This document shows positions 7,445 to 16,456 of a stretch of DNA of 24,937 nt, in pieces. Below the pieces are notes generated by a model, which did no database searches, was not told where the DNA came from, and was given only the letters and a program-made list of their open reading frames with translations. The position numbers and the translations under genes were made by a program. Numbering within the stretch: the stretch's first letter is position 1; each line of letters opens with the position of its first letter. Source of the stretch: CAIZGX01 sp044354975 (GTDB taxonomy: Bacteria; Bacteroidota; Bacteroidia; Flavobacteriales_D; Sanyastnellaceae); assembly GCA_044354975.1 (NCBI GenBank), contig JBIKZA010000035.1:1-24937 (forward strand). The letters run 5' to 3'.

Positions 7445-8791
7445 ATGAAATTGAAAATCTTCACACTGCTTGCATTCATTCAAGCAGGACAGGCTTTTGC
7501 GCAGACTTCCGATAACTGGTTTCATGATGCAAAATTTGGAATCTTTATTCACTGGGGAATTTATTCAGTGAATGGCATTGACGAGTCGTGGTCTTTTCAC
7601 AACAAAAAAATTGATCACAGCGATTACATGGCGCAGGCAAAAGGATTCACCGCCAGCAAATACAATCCAGAGGTTTGGGCAGAACTCATTGAAAATTCAG
7701 GAGCGAAATACGCCGTAATCACTTCCAAGCATCACGACGGAGTGGCCCTGTGGGACACGAAAGTTCCATATTTGAACACTCCTTCCAAACAAAAAAGAAA
7801 AACGCCTTTCATTAACAGCATACCCGCTACAACGCCTGACAAGCGCGATGTCTACACCCCTTTGATTTCTTCCCTTCAACATAAAAAAATAAAAATCGGC
7901 GTTTATTATTCGCTCATCGACTGGAGCCATCCGTGCTATCCTGGCTTTTTGAAAGACAGCACGCGTTATAAAATAGCAGACGACGCGGAGCGTTGGAACG
8001 TTTTCAAAACCTACAACGAAGCGCAAATCATGGAACTGCGCAATGCGTACAATCCGGACCTATGGTGGTTCGACGGCGGATGGGAACATTCAGCGCAAGA
8101 GTGGAACGCCTTTGCCATTCGCGACAGCCTTGTAGCAAAAAACAAAAACGTGCTCATTAACAATCGCCTTCCTGAATGCGGAAACTACGAGACCCCCGAG
8201 AACTCCTTCCCTATTCACAGAAACGAAAAGCCTTGGGAGCTATGCCTTACCCTCAATAAAAACTGGGGCTGGCAACCGCAAGACACTGCCTTCAAAACAC
8301 CGGAGCAGATTATTCATATTCTTACCGACGTGGTTTCGTTGGGCGGAAATTTATTGCTCGACATTGGACCGAAGGAAGACGGCACCTTTCCCATGCAAGT
8401 GAACCAAGTATTAGAAGAGACCGGCGGATGGCTTGAACACTACGGCGCTGCGATTTACGGAACACGCGCCGGATTGCCTCGCGAGTATTGTGAGTTCCCA
8501 ACGACTGTGAGCGCAAACGGACATACACTCTTCGTTTTCGTTCCGAATGGAATGGAGACGGTGTACTTGAAAGGCCTTCTTCCAAAAATAAAATCGGCCT
8601 TTTATCTAGACAACGACGCCCGTTTGAACTACGAAATTATTGGTAAGATTTCCTGGAGTCCACACCCTGGACTTGTTTCGTTGAAAACTTCCGGAAATGG
8701 CCCAACTCCCTATACCCGCGTAATAACGCTTGACCTCGAGGAAAGCCTTTGGAACGACGAGGGAAAAATGAAGTTAGACGACTTGAAATAA
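7445..8791 (+). CDS. Exported GH29 alpha-L-fucosidase
   Basis: A 448-residue glycoside hydrolase of family 29, which removes terminal alpha-L-fucose with retention of configuration. A signal peptide covers residues 1-20 (end at QAFAQ), so it acts in the periplasm or outside the cell. The catalytic barrel starts directly after it: WFHDAKFGIFIHWGIYS, then YAVITSKHHDGVALWD, then LWWFDGGW, whose Asp (about D210) is the expected nucleophile. GNLLLDIGPKEDGTFP near residue 310 closes the barrel, and a C-terminal beta-sandwich-like part completes the usual length. The general acid/base is not obvious from sequence, as is normal in GH29. ATG 7445 is preferred over the TTG six bases upstream because the signal peptide fits it. 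It probably shares a transcript with the DUF4846 gene. Confidence 0.93.
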   Translation: MKLKIFTLLAFIQAGQAFAQTSDNWFHDAKFGIFIHWGIYSVNGIDESWSFHNKKIDHSDYMAQAKGFTASKYNPEVWAELIENSGAKYAVITSKHHDGVALWDTKVPYLNTPSKQKRKTPFINSIPATTPDKRDVYTPLISSLQHKKIKIGVYYSLIDWSHPCYPGFLKDSTRYKIADDAERWNVFKTYNEAQIMELRNAYNPDLWWFDGGWEHSAQEWNAFAIRDSLVAKNKNVLINNRLPECGNYETPENSFPIHRNEKPWELCLTLNKNWGWQPQDTAFKTPEQIIHILTDVVSLGGNLLLDIGPKEDGTFPMQVNQVLEETGGWLEHYGAAIYGTRAGLPREYCEFPTTVSANGHTLFVFVPNGMETVYLKGLLPKIKSAFYLDNDARLNYEIIGKISWSPHPGLVSLKTSGNGPTPYTRVITLDLEESLWNDEGKMKLDDLK

Positions 8792-8824
8792 GTTATCTTC
8801 GCGTCAGTTTTTTAAACGTACTAC

Positions 8825-11065
8825 ATGTCAAACGCATCTACGCAAATTGCAACGCTTGAACAAGCAATAGAAATGGGACTTCGTCCCGAAGAATTTGATC
8901 AAATCAAAACCATCTTAGGTCGCACGCCGAATTTCACGGAAATGTGTGTGTACTCTGTGATGTGGAGCGAACACTGCTCGTACAAAAACAGCATCAAGTG
9001 GTTGAAAACTCTTCCGAAAGACGGACCGCACATGTTGGTGAAGGCTGGAGAAGAAAACGCAGGTCTTGTAGATATTGGCGACGGCTTGGGTTGCGCCTTC
9101 AAAATAGAATCTCACAACCACCCGAGTGCACTTGAGCCATACCAAGGCGCTGCGACAGGTGTTGGCGGAATTAACCGCGATATTTTCACTATGGGCGCTC
9201 GACCGATAGCACAGTTGAACTCGCTTCGTTTCGGAAAATTAGACAATCCGAAAACCAAGTGGTTGTTGGAGGGTGTGGTGAAGGGAATTGGCAACTACGG
9301 CAACGCGTTCGGTATTCCAACCGTTGGTGGTGAAGTGTTCTTCGACGAGAGCTATCAAGTGAATCCGCTGGTAAACGCCATGTCTGTGGGCTTGGTTGAA
9401 AACGGAAAGATGATTAGCGCGAAAGCGAAAGGTGTTGGAAACCCTGTTTACATTGTTGGTTCAGCAACTGGAAAAGACGGAATTAAAGGAGCGTCGTTCG
9501 CTTCGAAAGATATTACTGCAGAGTCTGCGAAAGATTTGCCTTCTGTTCAAGTGGGCGATCCGTTTCAAGAAAAATTATTGTTGGAAGCAACCATGGAATT
9601 GTCGGAAACCGATGCTATTGCAGGAATGCAAGACATGGGTGCAGCAGGCATTACCTGCTCTACCTCTGAAATGAGCGCGGGTGGTGGTGTTGGAATGGAT
9701 ATTTATTTAGATAAAGTTCCTACTAGACAAGAAGGCATGCAGCCGTTTGAGATTTTACTTTCTGAATCGCAAGAGCGTATGCTTATTGTCATTAAGAAAG
9801 GGCACGAAGCGGAAGTGGAAAAGATTTTCGATAAGTGGGATTTACACGCGAAAGAAATTGGTGTGGTGACTGAAGGACCAATGGTTCGTTACTACATGAA
9901 TGGTGAAGTTGTTGGTGAAATTCCTGCAGAAAGCCTTGTGCTTGGCGGAGGTGCTCCGATTTATGAAAGAGAATACCGCGAGCCAGCGTATTATGCAGAG
10001 AACAAGAAGTTCAACATGGATAACGTGGCTGAACCGAAAGATTATGTTGTAACGGCAAGACAATTGATTGCTTTACCAAACATCGCTAGCAAGCGTTGGG
10101 TGTATGAGCAATACGATAGCATGGTGGGTACCGTGAACATGAGCACGAATCGCAAAAGCGATGCTGCTGTGGTGAATATAAAAGGAACGAATAAAGCTGT
10201 AGTCTTGACTGTGGATTGCAACGCGCGATACGTGAACAACGATCCGGAAATCGGAACACAAATCGCGGTTGCGGAAGCAGCACGAAACATTGTTTGTTCT
10301 GGTGGTGAGCCTTCTGCAATTACGAATTGCTTGAATTTTGGAAATCCGTATAACCCTGAAGTGTACTGGCAATTCGTAGGGGCTATCAAAGGAATGAGTG
10401 CGGCTTGCACGAAATTCCAAACTCCTGTAACAGGCGGAAACGTGAGCTTCTATAATCAAACGGCGAAAGCAGATGGATCTGCTGCTCCTGTCTTCCCTAC
10501 TCCAACCATTGGTATGTTGGGCGTAATGAAAGACAAGAGCTTACAAATGACTTTGGATTTCAAATACAAAGGCGATTTAATTTTCCTTTTGGGAACTTCA
10601 CACAACGAAATTAATTCTAGCGAATACTTAGCAAACATCATTGGAACACTTGGTTCTCCGGCACCTCATTTCAATTTGGACGAAGAATACGACCTTCAAC
10701 AATGCATCAAAGGCCTTATCAAAAACAGTTTCATTAATGCTGCGCATGACGTGAGCGACGGCGGATTGTTTGCGACATTGGTTGAAATGTCTATGGTAAA
10801 CGACTTAGGATTTGACATTGTAACAGACAGCGAGATTCGGAAAGACGCCTTCTTGTTCGGTGAGTCACAAAGCCGTGTAGTTGTTTCTGTTGTGGAAGAT
10901 GACGAAGACAAATTCTTAGATTTCGTTACTGAAAACAAAATCCCTTGTTTGTTATTGGGACATGTCACGAAAGGAAGATGTACAGTTGACGAACAAAATT
11001 TTGGACTGATTGCAGATTATAAAGAACTTTACGACAATGCAATTGGAAAAGAAATGGCGAACTAA
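8825..11065 (+). CDS. purL: Phosphoribosylformylglycinamidine synthase subunit PurL
   Basis: A 746-residue small-type PurL. This subunit converts FGAR to FGAM in purine synthesis using ATP and ammonia supplied by PurQ, with PurS as third partner. Diagnostic motifs include WSEHCSYK (47-54), ESHNHPSALEPYQGAATGVGG (95-115, active-site His and ATP/Mg loop), MQDMGAAGITCSTSEMSAGG and LSESQERMLIV. In the second half, AAHDVSDGGLFATLVEM is present. Length matches the stand-alone PurL, not the fused ~1,300-residue PurLQ, so separate purS and purQ genes are expected elsewhere. The ATG start sits right before the conserved N-terminus. The next gene follows after 17 nt, so read-through into the PASTA cluster is possible. 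Confidence 0.96.
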   Translation: MSNASTQIATLEQAIEMGLRPEEFDQIKTILGRTPNFTEMCVYSVMWSEHCSYKNSIKWLKTLPKDGPHMLVKAGEENAGLVDIGDGLGCAFKIESHNHPSALEPYQGAATGVGGINRDIFTMGARPIAQLNSLRFGKLDNPKTKWLLEGVVKGIGNYGNAFGIPTVGGEVFFDESYQVNPLVNAMSVGLVENGKMISAKAKGVGNPVYIVGSATGKDGIKGASFASKDITAESAKDLPSVQVGDPFQEKLLLEATMELSETDAIAGMQDMGAAGITCSTSEMSAGGGVGMDIYLDKVPTRQEGMQPFEILLSESQERMLIVIKKGHEAEVEKIFDKWDLHAKEIGVVTEGPMVRYYMNGEVVGEIPAESLVLGGGAPIYEREYREPAYYAENKKFNMDNVAEPKDYVVTARQLIALPNIASKRWVYEQYDSMVGTVNMSTNRKSDAAVVNIKGTNKAVVLTVDCNARYVNNDPEIGTQIAVAEAARNIVCSGGEPSAITNCLNFGNPYNPEVYWQFVGAIKGMSAACTKFQTPVTGGNVSFYNQTAKADGSAAPVFPTPTIGMLGVMKDKSLQMTLDFKYKGDLIFLLGTSHNEINSSEYLANIIGTLGSPAPHFNLDEEYDLQQCIKGLIKNSFINAAHDVSDGGLFATLVEMSMVNDLGFDIVTDSEIRKDAFLFGESQSRVVVSVVEDDEDKFLDFVTENKIPCLLLGHVTKGRCTVDEQNFGLIADYKELYDNAIGKEMAN

Positions 11066-11082
11066 TTCTTTGAATTGAAACT

Positions 11083-11910
11083 ATGTCGTTTGTAAAATTT
11101 TTAAAATCGAAATACGGAAAGAAGCAATTGCTTTTTATCATTGGAACTAACTTGGTTCTGTTTCTTCTCGTTGTATTCTTTTTAAAGTTTTATACTCGTC
11201 ACGATGAAGCCATACAGATTCCAGATTTAAAAGGAAAGACTGAAGCAGAGGCGCGAGCCATTTTAGAAGACTTGGATTTAGAAATGGTTATCACCGATAG
11301 TCTATTCGTTGCAACCGCGGTTCCTGGTTCTATTCGTGACCAAAGCCCGAAGGCCGGTAGTATGGTGAAGGATGGTCGAATTGTATTCATAAGCATCTTC
11401 AAACGCACGCCTCCCATGGTTCCGATAAACGTGAAGGAAGGTGATCACATTCAAATTGCATCGCTTCGATTAACGAATAAAGGAATCAAATTCCAAATTA
11501 AATACGCACCGAACAACAGTATGATTGGTGTTGTGATAAGGGTTGAGTACAACGGTCGTCCGCTGAAATTCGGCGAGCTCTTGGAGCACGGACAGACAGT
11601 GGTTCTTACGGTAGGTGAAGGCGCGAAAACAACAGTTCCTGTCCCGAATTTATTCGGACTTTCTTACAACGACGCCATTACTTTATTGAATAGTTTGAAT
11701 TTATCTGGACAAGGCTTCTTCGAGCCTGGTGCCTACAGCCCTTCCGATTCAGCGGCCTATCACGTCTGCAGACAAGACCCGAAATATTCTTCTCAAGCTA
11801 TACCCATGGCTGCAGGACGATTCATGGACTTTTGGTTGAGCAAGGAGCCTTGCACAATAGATACGTTAATCAATCCGTTTGAGCAGCAACAAGACCTATT
11901 CGTACCTTAA
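11083..11910 (+). CDS. Membrane-anchored PASTA-domain protein (no kinase)
   Basis: A 275-residue protein with a short cytoplasmic N-terminus, one membrane helix at about 16-38 (LLFIIGTNLVLFLLVVFFLKF), and an extracytoplasmic part of about three PASTA units. Unit 1 is the clearest (IPDLKGKTEAEARAILEDL, 46-108), unit 2 spans about 112-180, and unit 3 begins VPVPNLFGLSYNDAITLL (about 183-250). In Gram-positive bacteria PASTA domains sit on Ser/Thr kinases or penicillin-binding proteins and recognise peptidoglycan; here there is no enzyme domain. Placement next to an RluA synthase is, to my knowledge, common in Bacteroidota. Its stop overlaps the next start by one base (TAATG), indicating translational coupling. 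Role unknown, probably cell-wall linked. Confidence 0.87.
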   Translation: MSFVKFLKSKYGKKQLLFIIGTNLVLFLLVVFFLKFYTRHDEAIQIPDLKGKTEAEARAILEDLDLEMVITDSLFVATAVPGSIRDQSPKAGSMVKDGRIVFISIFKRTPPMVPINVKEGDHIQIASLRLTNKGIKFQIKYAPNNSMIGVVIRVEYNGRPLKFGELLEHGQTVVLTVGEGAKTTVPVPNLFGLSYNDAITLLNSLNLSGQGFFEPGAYSPSDSAAYHVCRQDPKYSSQAIPMAAGRFMDFWLSKEPCTIDTLINPFEQQQDLFVP

Positions 11911-13784
11911 TGAAAAACCTGCTTACGATTCTTTTCGCCTGTGCTTTTTTGTCGAGCTTTTCGCAAGAAACAGAAACTGTTATTCGTTTCGATGCGGAGC
12001 GCAATGCACATTCACAAAAAGAATTTATTTGGAAACAACAAGGAGAAGCACGCGGAGGAACTGCCAGTTTAACCCTTCCCTTTTTCGATGACTTTTCGAG
12101 ATACTCTTTACCGACCAACGACCCTGCGGTAATCACCACCTGGCAGCGTTGGGCAGATACTTGTGCTTTTATCAATACCGGATTTCCCATTGCTCCTCCA
12201 ACGATCGGTGTAGCAACGTTGGACGGACTTCGCGCAGACGGATATCCATATAATTTCGCAGATGAATTTTCTTATGGAAGTGCAGATACTTTAACTTCAT
12301 TGCCCATTGATCTATCCGGATTAACAGCAGCAGATCAAGTTTTTCTTTCATTCTTTTATGAAGGCGGTGGACTCGGGAATTCTCCGGATGCGGGAGACAG
12401 TTTAATTGTTGAATTTTATTCGCCTTTCGGCGCAGGACAATGGACCCAGGTGTGGACCAGTTCGGAAGTATTTCAAACAGACGCCTTCGAACAAACTTTT
12501 ATTGCGGTGAACACACCGGAGTATTTGCTCGATGGATTTCAATTTAGATTTAGAAATTTTGGAACTCTCAGTGGTGCTTTCGATCATTGGCACATCGACT
12601 ATGTGCAATTGGATGCTGGCGTAGATTCGAGCAACGTTATCTTCGACGAAGTGTGTATGCAATTCCCACTTCGCACCTTATTGAATGAATACACTGCCAT
12701 GCCTTTAACGCACTTCGCCGCGAATGCCGCCAACAATATGGCTTCTAGCATTGCGGTGCAGGAAAGGAATTTAGGCAACGACGAAAATATTGTAACCAAT
12801 TACAGCATTAAAAAGCAGGGTGAAGCTGCACAAGTTTTCAATGCCGTTGATTTCAACACAGCATTAAATGCGAATTCATCTTTCACAAGAACGATTGGTT
12901 TGAACGGATTCACCTACAACATCACACCTGATGACACATGTTCTTATTTCGATGTGAAGACGTATATTAATCCGACCGATGCTCGTTTGCAGAACGATAC
13001 TGCAACCCTTCGTCAGTATTTCTATAACTATTACGCCTACGACGACGGTACGGCAGAGCGCGGCTATTCCAACGCTGCAGCGGGTGGAATGATTGCCATG
13101 AAGTTTCGTGCTGAAATGACGGACTCTCTTTTAGGACTGTTCGTGCATTGGCTTCCAACAGGAGTAAATGTAACCGCGGAAACATTCTTGTTGCGCGCTT
13201 GGAGCGACGGCGGCACACAGCCTGGAACAGAACTCGGCGAGAATTTCAATTATCATCATCCCGCTTTTTATACTCACGGAGAAAATTACTTCTCTTATTA
13301 TTCTTATGACAATCCCATTGCTGTTACTGGAAACTTTTACGTGGGTTGGGTTCAAAGTGGAAGCGCTGGACTTCCTGTTGGAAATGATAAAAGTGGAACC
13401 GTTAATTCAACCAAAGTATTTTACAACAATGGATTTCAGCAGCCATGGCAACAGTCGAGCATCAATGGTGCTTTAATGATTCGTCCTGTATTTAAATCTG
13501 GAAAATCTTCGGTTTGGAATTCAGTCAATGAAATTCAAACCATTACTCCTTCCGTTTATCCGAATCCGTTCAGCGAAAGCTTTGCCGTTCAAGGATTGAA
13601 TGAAAATTCAACCTATACGATTTCGATTATTTCATCGACAGGACAATTGATTTCATCTTCGATTCAAACACATGTTACACGTGTTGAAATGGAAAACAAC
13701 GATTTGTCGAACGGCATTTATTTCATTCAAATCACAAACAATTCAACACAAGAAGTCATTCGCTTAAAAGCAATGAAACAATAA
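11910..13784 (+). CDS. T9SS type A sorting-domain protein, function unknown
   Basis: A 624-residue secreted protein. A signal peptide covers about residues 1-19 (MKNLLTILFACAFLSSFSQ). The C-terminal ~80 residues have the type A T9SS sorting-domain pattern: PSVYPNPFSESFAV, TISIISSTGQLI, LSNGIYFIQI and a short basic tail (RLKAMKQ). It should therefore cross the outer membrane by the type IX system and be anchored or released. The central region is rich in Thr, Asp and aromatic residues, with beta-sandwich-like segments (DGFQFRFRNFGTLSGAFDHW) and no enzyme motif I recognise. The gene is coupled to the PASTA gene upstream (1-nt overlap) and the synthase downstream (1-nt gap), an unusually tight setting for a surface protein. 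Confidence 0.88.
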   Translation: MKNLLTILFACAFLSSFSQETETVIRFDAERNAHSQKEFIWKQQGEARGGTASLTLPFFDDFSRYSLPTNDPAVITTWQRWADTCAFINTGFPIAPPTIGVATLDGLRADGYPYNFADEFSYGSADTLTSLPIDLSGLTAADQVFLSFFYEGGGLGNSPDAGDSLIVEFYSPFGAGQWTQVWTSSEVFQTDAFEQTFIAVNTPEYLLDGFQFRFRNFGTLSGAFDHWHIDYVQLDAGVDSSNVIFDEVCMQFPLRTLLNEYTAMPLTHFAANAANNMASSIAVQERNLGNDENIVTNYSIKKQGEAAQVFNAVDFNTALNANSSFTRTIGLNGFTYNITPDDTCSYFDVKTYINPTDARLQNDTATLRQYFYNYYAYDDGTAERGYSNAAAGGMIAMKFRAEMTDSLLGLFVHWLPTGVNVTAETFLLRAWSDGGTQPGTELGENFNYHHPAFYTHGENYFSYYSYDNPIAVTGNFYVGWVQSGSAGLPVGNDKSGTVNSTKVFYNNGFQQPWQQSSINGALMIRPVFKSGKSSVWNSVNEIQTITPSVYPNPFSESFAVQGLNENSTYTISIISSTGQLISSSIQTHVTRVEMENNDLSNGIYFIQITNNSTQEVIRLKAMKQ

Positions 13785-13785
13785 G

Positions 13786-14814
13786 ATGGAAGAAAACGAA
13801 ATTCTAGACGAACAGGAAGAAGGGTTTTTCGAGCATCATCGAATTGTATCAGACAAAGGGCAAAAGCTTATGCGCTTGGACAAGTTCTTGGTAGATCGCC
13901 TGGAACGCACTTCGCGAAATCGCATTCAAAATGCGGCCGATGACGGATATGTTAAAGTGAATGGAACTCCCGTAAAAAGCAGTTACAAGGTTAAGCCGCT
14001 CGATGTTATAACCATTGAAATGCCTTATCCCGTGCGGGATATGGAACTCATTGCCGAGGACATACCCATTGAAATTGTATACGAAGACGATGCCTTGGTT
14101 ATTCTTATGAAACCTAAAAACATGGTTGTTCATCCGGGATTTGGAAATTTTTCTGGCACCTTGCTTAATGCTATGCTCTTTCACTTTCAGAACTTACCCA
14201 TGAACAGCGATGCTCGTCCGGGATTGGTTCACAGGCTGGATAAGAACACGACTGGTCTTATGGTTATAGCGAAGACCGAAGAAGCATTGACGCATTTGGG
14301 AAGACAGTTTTTCGACCGCACGCTTGACCGCAGATATGTCGCACTCGTTTGGGGCGATGTGAAGGAAGATGGAACGGTGATCGGGAATACAGGTCGCAGT
14401 TTGAAAGACAGAAAAGTGTTCACGGTATTTCCTGAAGGTGATCATGGAAAGCATGCGGTTACGCATTACAAAGTGCTAAAACGCTACGGTTATGTGACTT
14501 TGGTAGAGTGTAAATTGGAAACCGGAAGAACGCATCAGATTCGGGTTCACATGAAGCACATTGGGCACACCCTTTTCGGTGATTTCGAATACGGCGGAGA
14601 CCGAGTACTGAAAGGGACTACGTTCACGAAGTACAAGCAATTCGTACAAAATTGTTTAGATTTACTACCAAGACAAGCATTACACGCTAGAACACTTTCT
14701 TTCACCCACCCAACAACTGGAGAATGGATGAGTTTTGAAAGTGAACTTCCTGCAGATATGCAAGCCGTTCTTGACAAATGGGAGAGCTATTCGGAAAATA
14801 GTATGAAGGGATAA
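13786..14814 (+). CDS. RluA-family 23S rRNA pseudouridine synthase (RluD-like)
   Basis: A 342-residue enzyme that isomerises uridine to pseudouridine in rRNA. After an acidic ~25-residue extension, an S4 RNA-binding domain spans about 28-90 (MRLDKFLVDRLE, DDGYVKVNG). The catalytic domain has the hallmark HRLDKNTTGLMV with catalytic D152, plus LETGRTHQIRVHMKHIGH and LHARTLSFTHP. An S4 domain with this length fits RluD-like members, which modify helix 69 of 23S rRNA; the precise target uridines cannot be read from sequence. Translation starts one base after the preceding stop. D-Ala-D-Ala ligase, which I recall often neighbouring this gene in the phylum, is not present here. Confidence 0.94.
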   Translation: MEENEILDEQEEGFFEHHRIVSDKGQKLMRLDKFLVDRLERTSRNRIQNAADDGYVKVNGTPVKSSYKVKPLDVITIEMPYPVRDMELIAEDIPIEIVYEDDALVILMKPKNMVVHPGFGNFSGTLLNAMLFHFQNLPMNSDARPGLVHRLDKNTTGLMVIAKTEEALTHLGRQFFDRTLDRRYVALVWGDVKEDGTVIGNTGRSLKDRKVFTVFPEGDHGKHAVTHYKVLKRYGYVTLVECKLETGRTHQIRVHMKHIGHTLFGDFEYGGDRVLKGTTFTKYKQFVQNCLDLLPRQALHARTLSFTHPTTGEWMSFESELPADMQAVLDKWESYSENSMKG

Positions 14815-14822
14815 TAGTCGTT

Positions 14823-14852
14823 TTGCAATTCTTGACTTAAATTAGTGCTTTG
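14823..14852 (+). promoter_or_regulatory. Weak candidate promoter for the ABC/HlyD/TolC operon
   Basis: In the 70-nt gap before the ABC gene, a TTG at 14823-14825 is followed after 19 nt by GTGCTTTG (14845-14852). This resembles the Bacteroidota -33 TTTG / -7 TAnnTTTG pattern but lacks the leading TA. The gap is the only one in this stretch large enough for a promoter, which is the main support. Confidence 0.25.
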
Positions 14853-14884
14853 AATTATATGGCACACGTCATTTTTCAAAAACT

Positions 14885-16453
14885 ATGGCTGAATCTACTG
14901 GCTCTATCTACAAGACGTTAAGCGAACTGCTTAATCTTGAAAAGTATTTCATAAGAAAAGTTATTCTTCTCTCATCACTTGCTGGTCTTTTCTCATTGGC
15001 CATTCCTGTTGGGGTACAGCTTTTACTAACCTTCGTCACTGCACAAGAAGTTAGACCAGGCATGTACGCCATACTTTTACTTATTATGTTCTTTGTATGG
15101 CTCAACGGGTTGCTGCAAATACGATTAATGAAAGAGGGTGAAGACGTTGAGCAACGACTTTTCGCACAGCTCGCATACACCTACTTAGGGCGTATCTTAA
15201 ATCAAAATCCGCAAGCGAATGATCGTAGTTTCGCGAAGTATTTTATTGAAATTAGCTACCTACAAAAGGGATTCAGCAAGCTGTTTATTGATTTGCTTTT
15301 CGCTTCGCTTCAACTTACGTTTGGGCTCTTACTTATTTCATTCTACCACCCCATTTTCTTTCTCTTCGGACTATCATTTGTAATCTCGTTCATACTTCTT
15401 CTCCGCTGGAAATTCAATGCCGCTGTGCAGTCGAGTTACGAAGAATCTTGCGCGAAATATGAAATGGTGAATTGGCTTTCACTTGCAGAATTATTTCGCA
15501 AGAAATTCAATCGTCCAAATTCAAAATTCGCTTTCAGCGAAGCTGATAAGATTTCTGACCAATACCTGGAATCGAAACGTTTTCATTTCAAACTTCTTCT
15601 TCAAAAACAAAACGCCTTCCTCGGGTTCAAGATTATTATTGTTGGAAGTATGTTGTTGCTGGGAAGTCTTTTGGCCGTGTCACAAAAAATTAGCATTGGT
15701 CAATTCCTCGGAGCAGAAATCGTCATTGTACTTGTAATTTCCAGTATAGAAAAAATATTGTTCTCACTGAGCACAATTTTCGATACGCTTACGAGTATGC
15801 AAAAAGCTCTGTCATATCAAGGAAATAAACAGAGCGAATTCACTTCAAATGAAGAAAGTCGTGTTTCCATTCATTCCATTGACCGAATCGAGTGTCAGTT
15901 CCCTTCAACATTTATACTTGAGCGCGGAAACACATACGCTTTAACAGGAGATTCTATTTCTTGCAAGAAGTTTTTGCAATCACTTGATTTGCGCAACGAA
16001 AACTCCTTTGGATTGAAGTGTAACGGACATGACCTAAAGCACATTTCCGTGAATAGTTTCAAAAGCAAAACAGCATGGTGCGATCATCTTCCTGTTATAC
16101 TTGAGGACTCTTTCTTTGCTAACGTCAAGTGGAACACTGACGCGAGCAATGAAGAGGTTGTTGCCGCAGCTGAACGTGTGGGATTAAATGAGTTCTTCAA
16201 AAATTCTAGTGAAGGAATATTCAAGACCACACATCATCGAGATTCTATTTGGACATTGGAACGTCGTGCGTTGCTTGAACTAGCGCGCGCAATAGTAACA
16301 AAGCCAGATCTACTTGTCCTCAGAAATCAGTACATTCTGCAACATCCGAAAGGGCTGGAAATTCTTCAATCGGAATTTAAATCTTCAATTATTCTCATTC
16401 ATAACATTACTGAGTTGCCTTTAAACGACGTGAAGAAAATTCAAATTAATTAA
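14885..16453 (+). CDS. ABC half-transporter with degenerate ATPase domain (T1SS-like)
   Basis: A 522-residue ABC exporter subunit. Six membrane helices are visible at about 26-50, 61-79, 134-153, 156-173, 247-266 and 277-297. The nucleotide-binding domain follows from about 325. Its order is intact, but the motifs are not. The Walker A position reads TGDSISCKKF (G355-K362), missing two glycines and the Ser/Thr. The signature position reads WTLER (456-460) in place of LSGGQ. Walker B ends LLVLRN (476-481), where DE is expected. The Q-loop glutamine appears to be lost, while an H-loop His (H506, ILIHN) remains. The text around the signature (LELARAIVTKPD) is clearly homologous, so this is not a frameshift. 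There is no peptidase C39 domain. It is the first gene of an operon with HlyD- and TolC-type partners. It may work with another ATPase or have lost ATP hydrolysis. Confidence 0.87.
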   Translation: MAESTGSIYKTLSELLNLEKYFIRKVILLSSLAGLFSLAIPVGVQLLLTFVTAQEVRPGMYAILLLIMFFVWLNGLLQIRLMKEGEDVEQRLFAQLAYTYLGRILNQNPQANDRSFAKYFIEISYLQKGFSKLFIDLLFASLQLTFGLLLISFYHPIFFLFGLSFVISFILLLRWKFNAAVQSSYEESCAKYEMVNWLSLAELFRKKFNRPNSKFAFSEADKISDQYLESKRFHFKLLLQKQNAFLGFKIIIVGSMLLLGSLLAVSQKISIGQFLGAEIVIVLVISSIEKILFSLSTIFDTLTSMQKALSYQGNKQSEFTSNEESRVSIHSIDRIECQFPSTFILERGNTYALTGDSISCKKFLQSLDLRNENSFGLKCNGHDLKHISVNSFKSKTAWCDHLPVILEDSFFANVKWNTDASNEEVVAAAERVGLNEFFKNSSEGIFKTTHHRDSIWTLERRALLELARAIVTKPDLLVLRNQYILQHPKGLEILQSEFKSSIILIHNITELPLNDVKKIQIN

Positions 16454-16456
16454 TTG

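Noticed and set aside
10042..10459. Overlapping minus-strand frames of 122 and 128 residues inside purL
   Set aside because: Antisense shadows of a conserved housekeeping gene; no start context or recognisable domain.
15900..16453. Frameshift explaining the odd NBD motifs of the ABC protein
   Set aside because: Homologous text on both sides of each altered motif stays in one frame to the natural stop, so the residues are substituted, not shifted.
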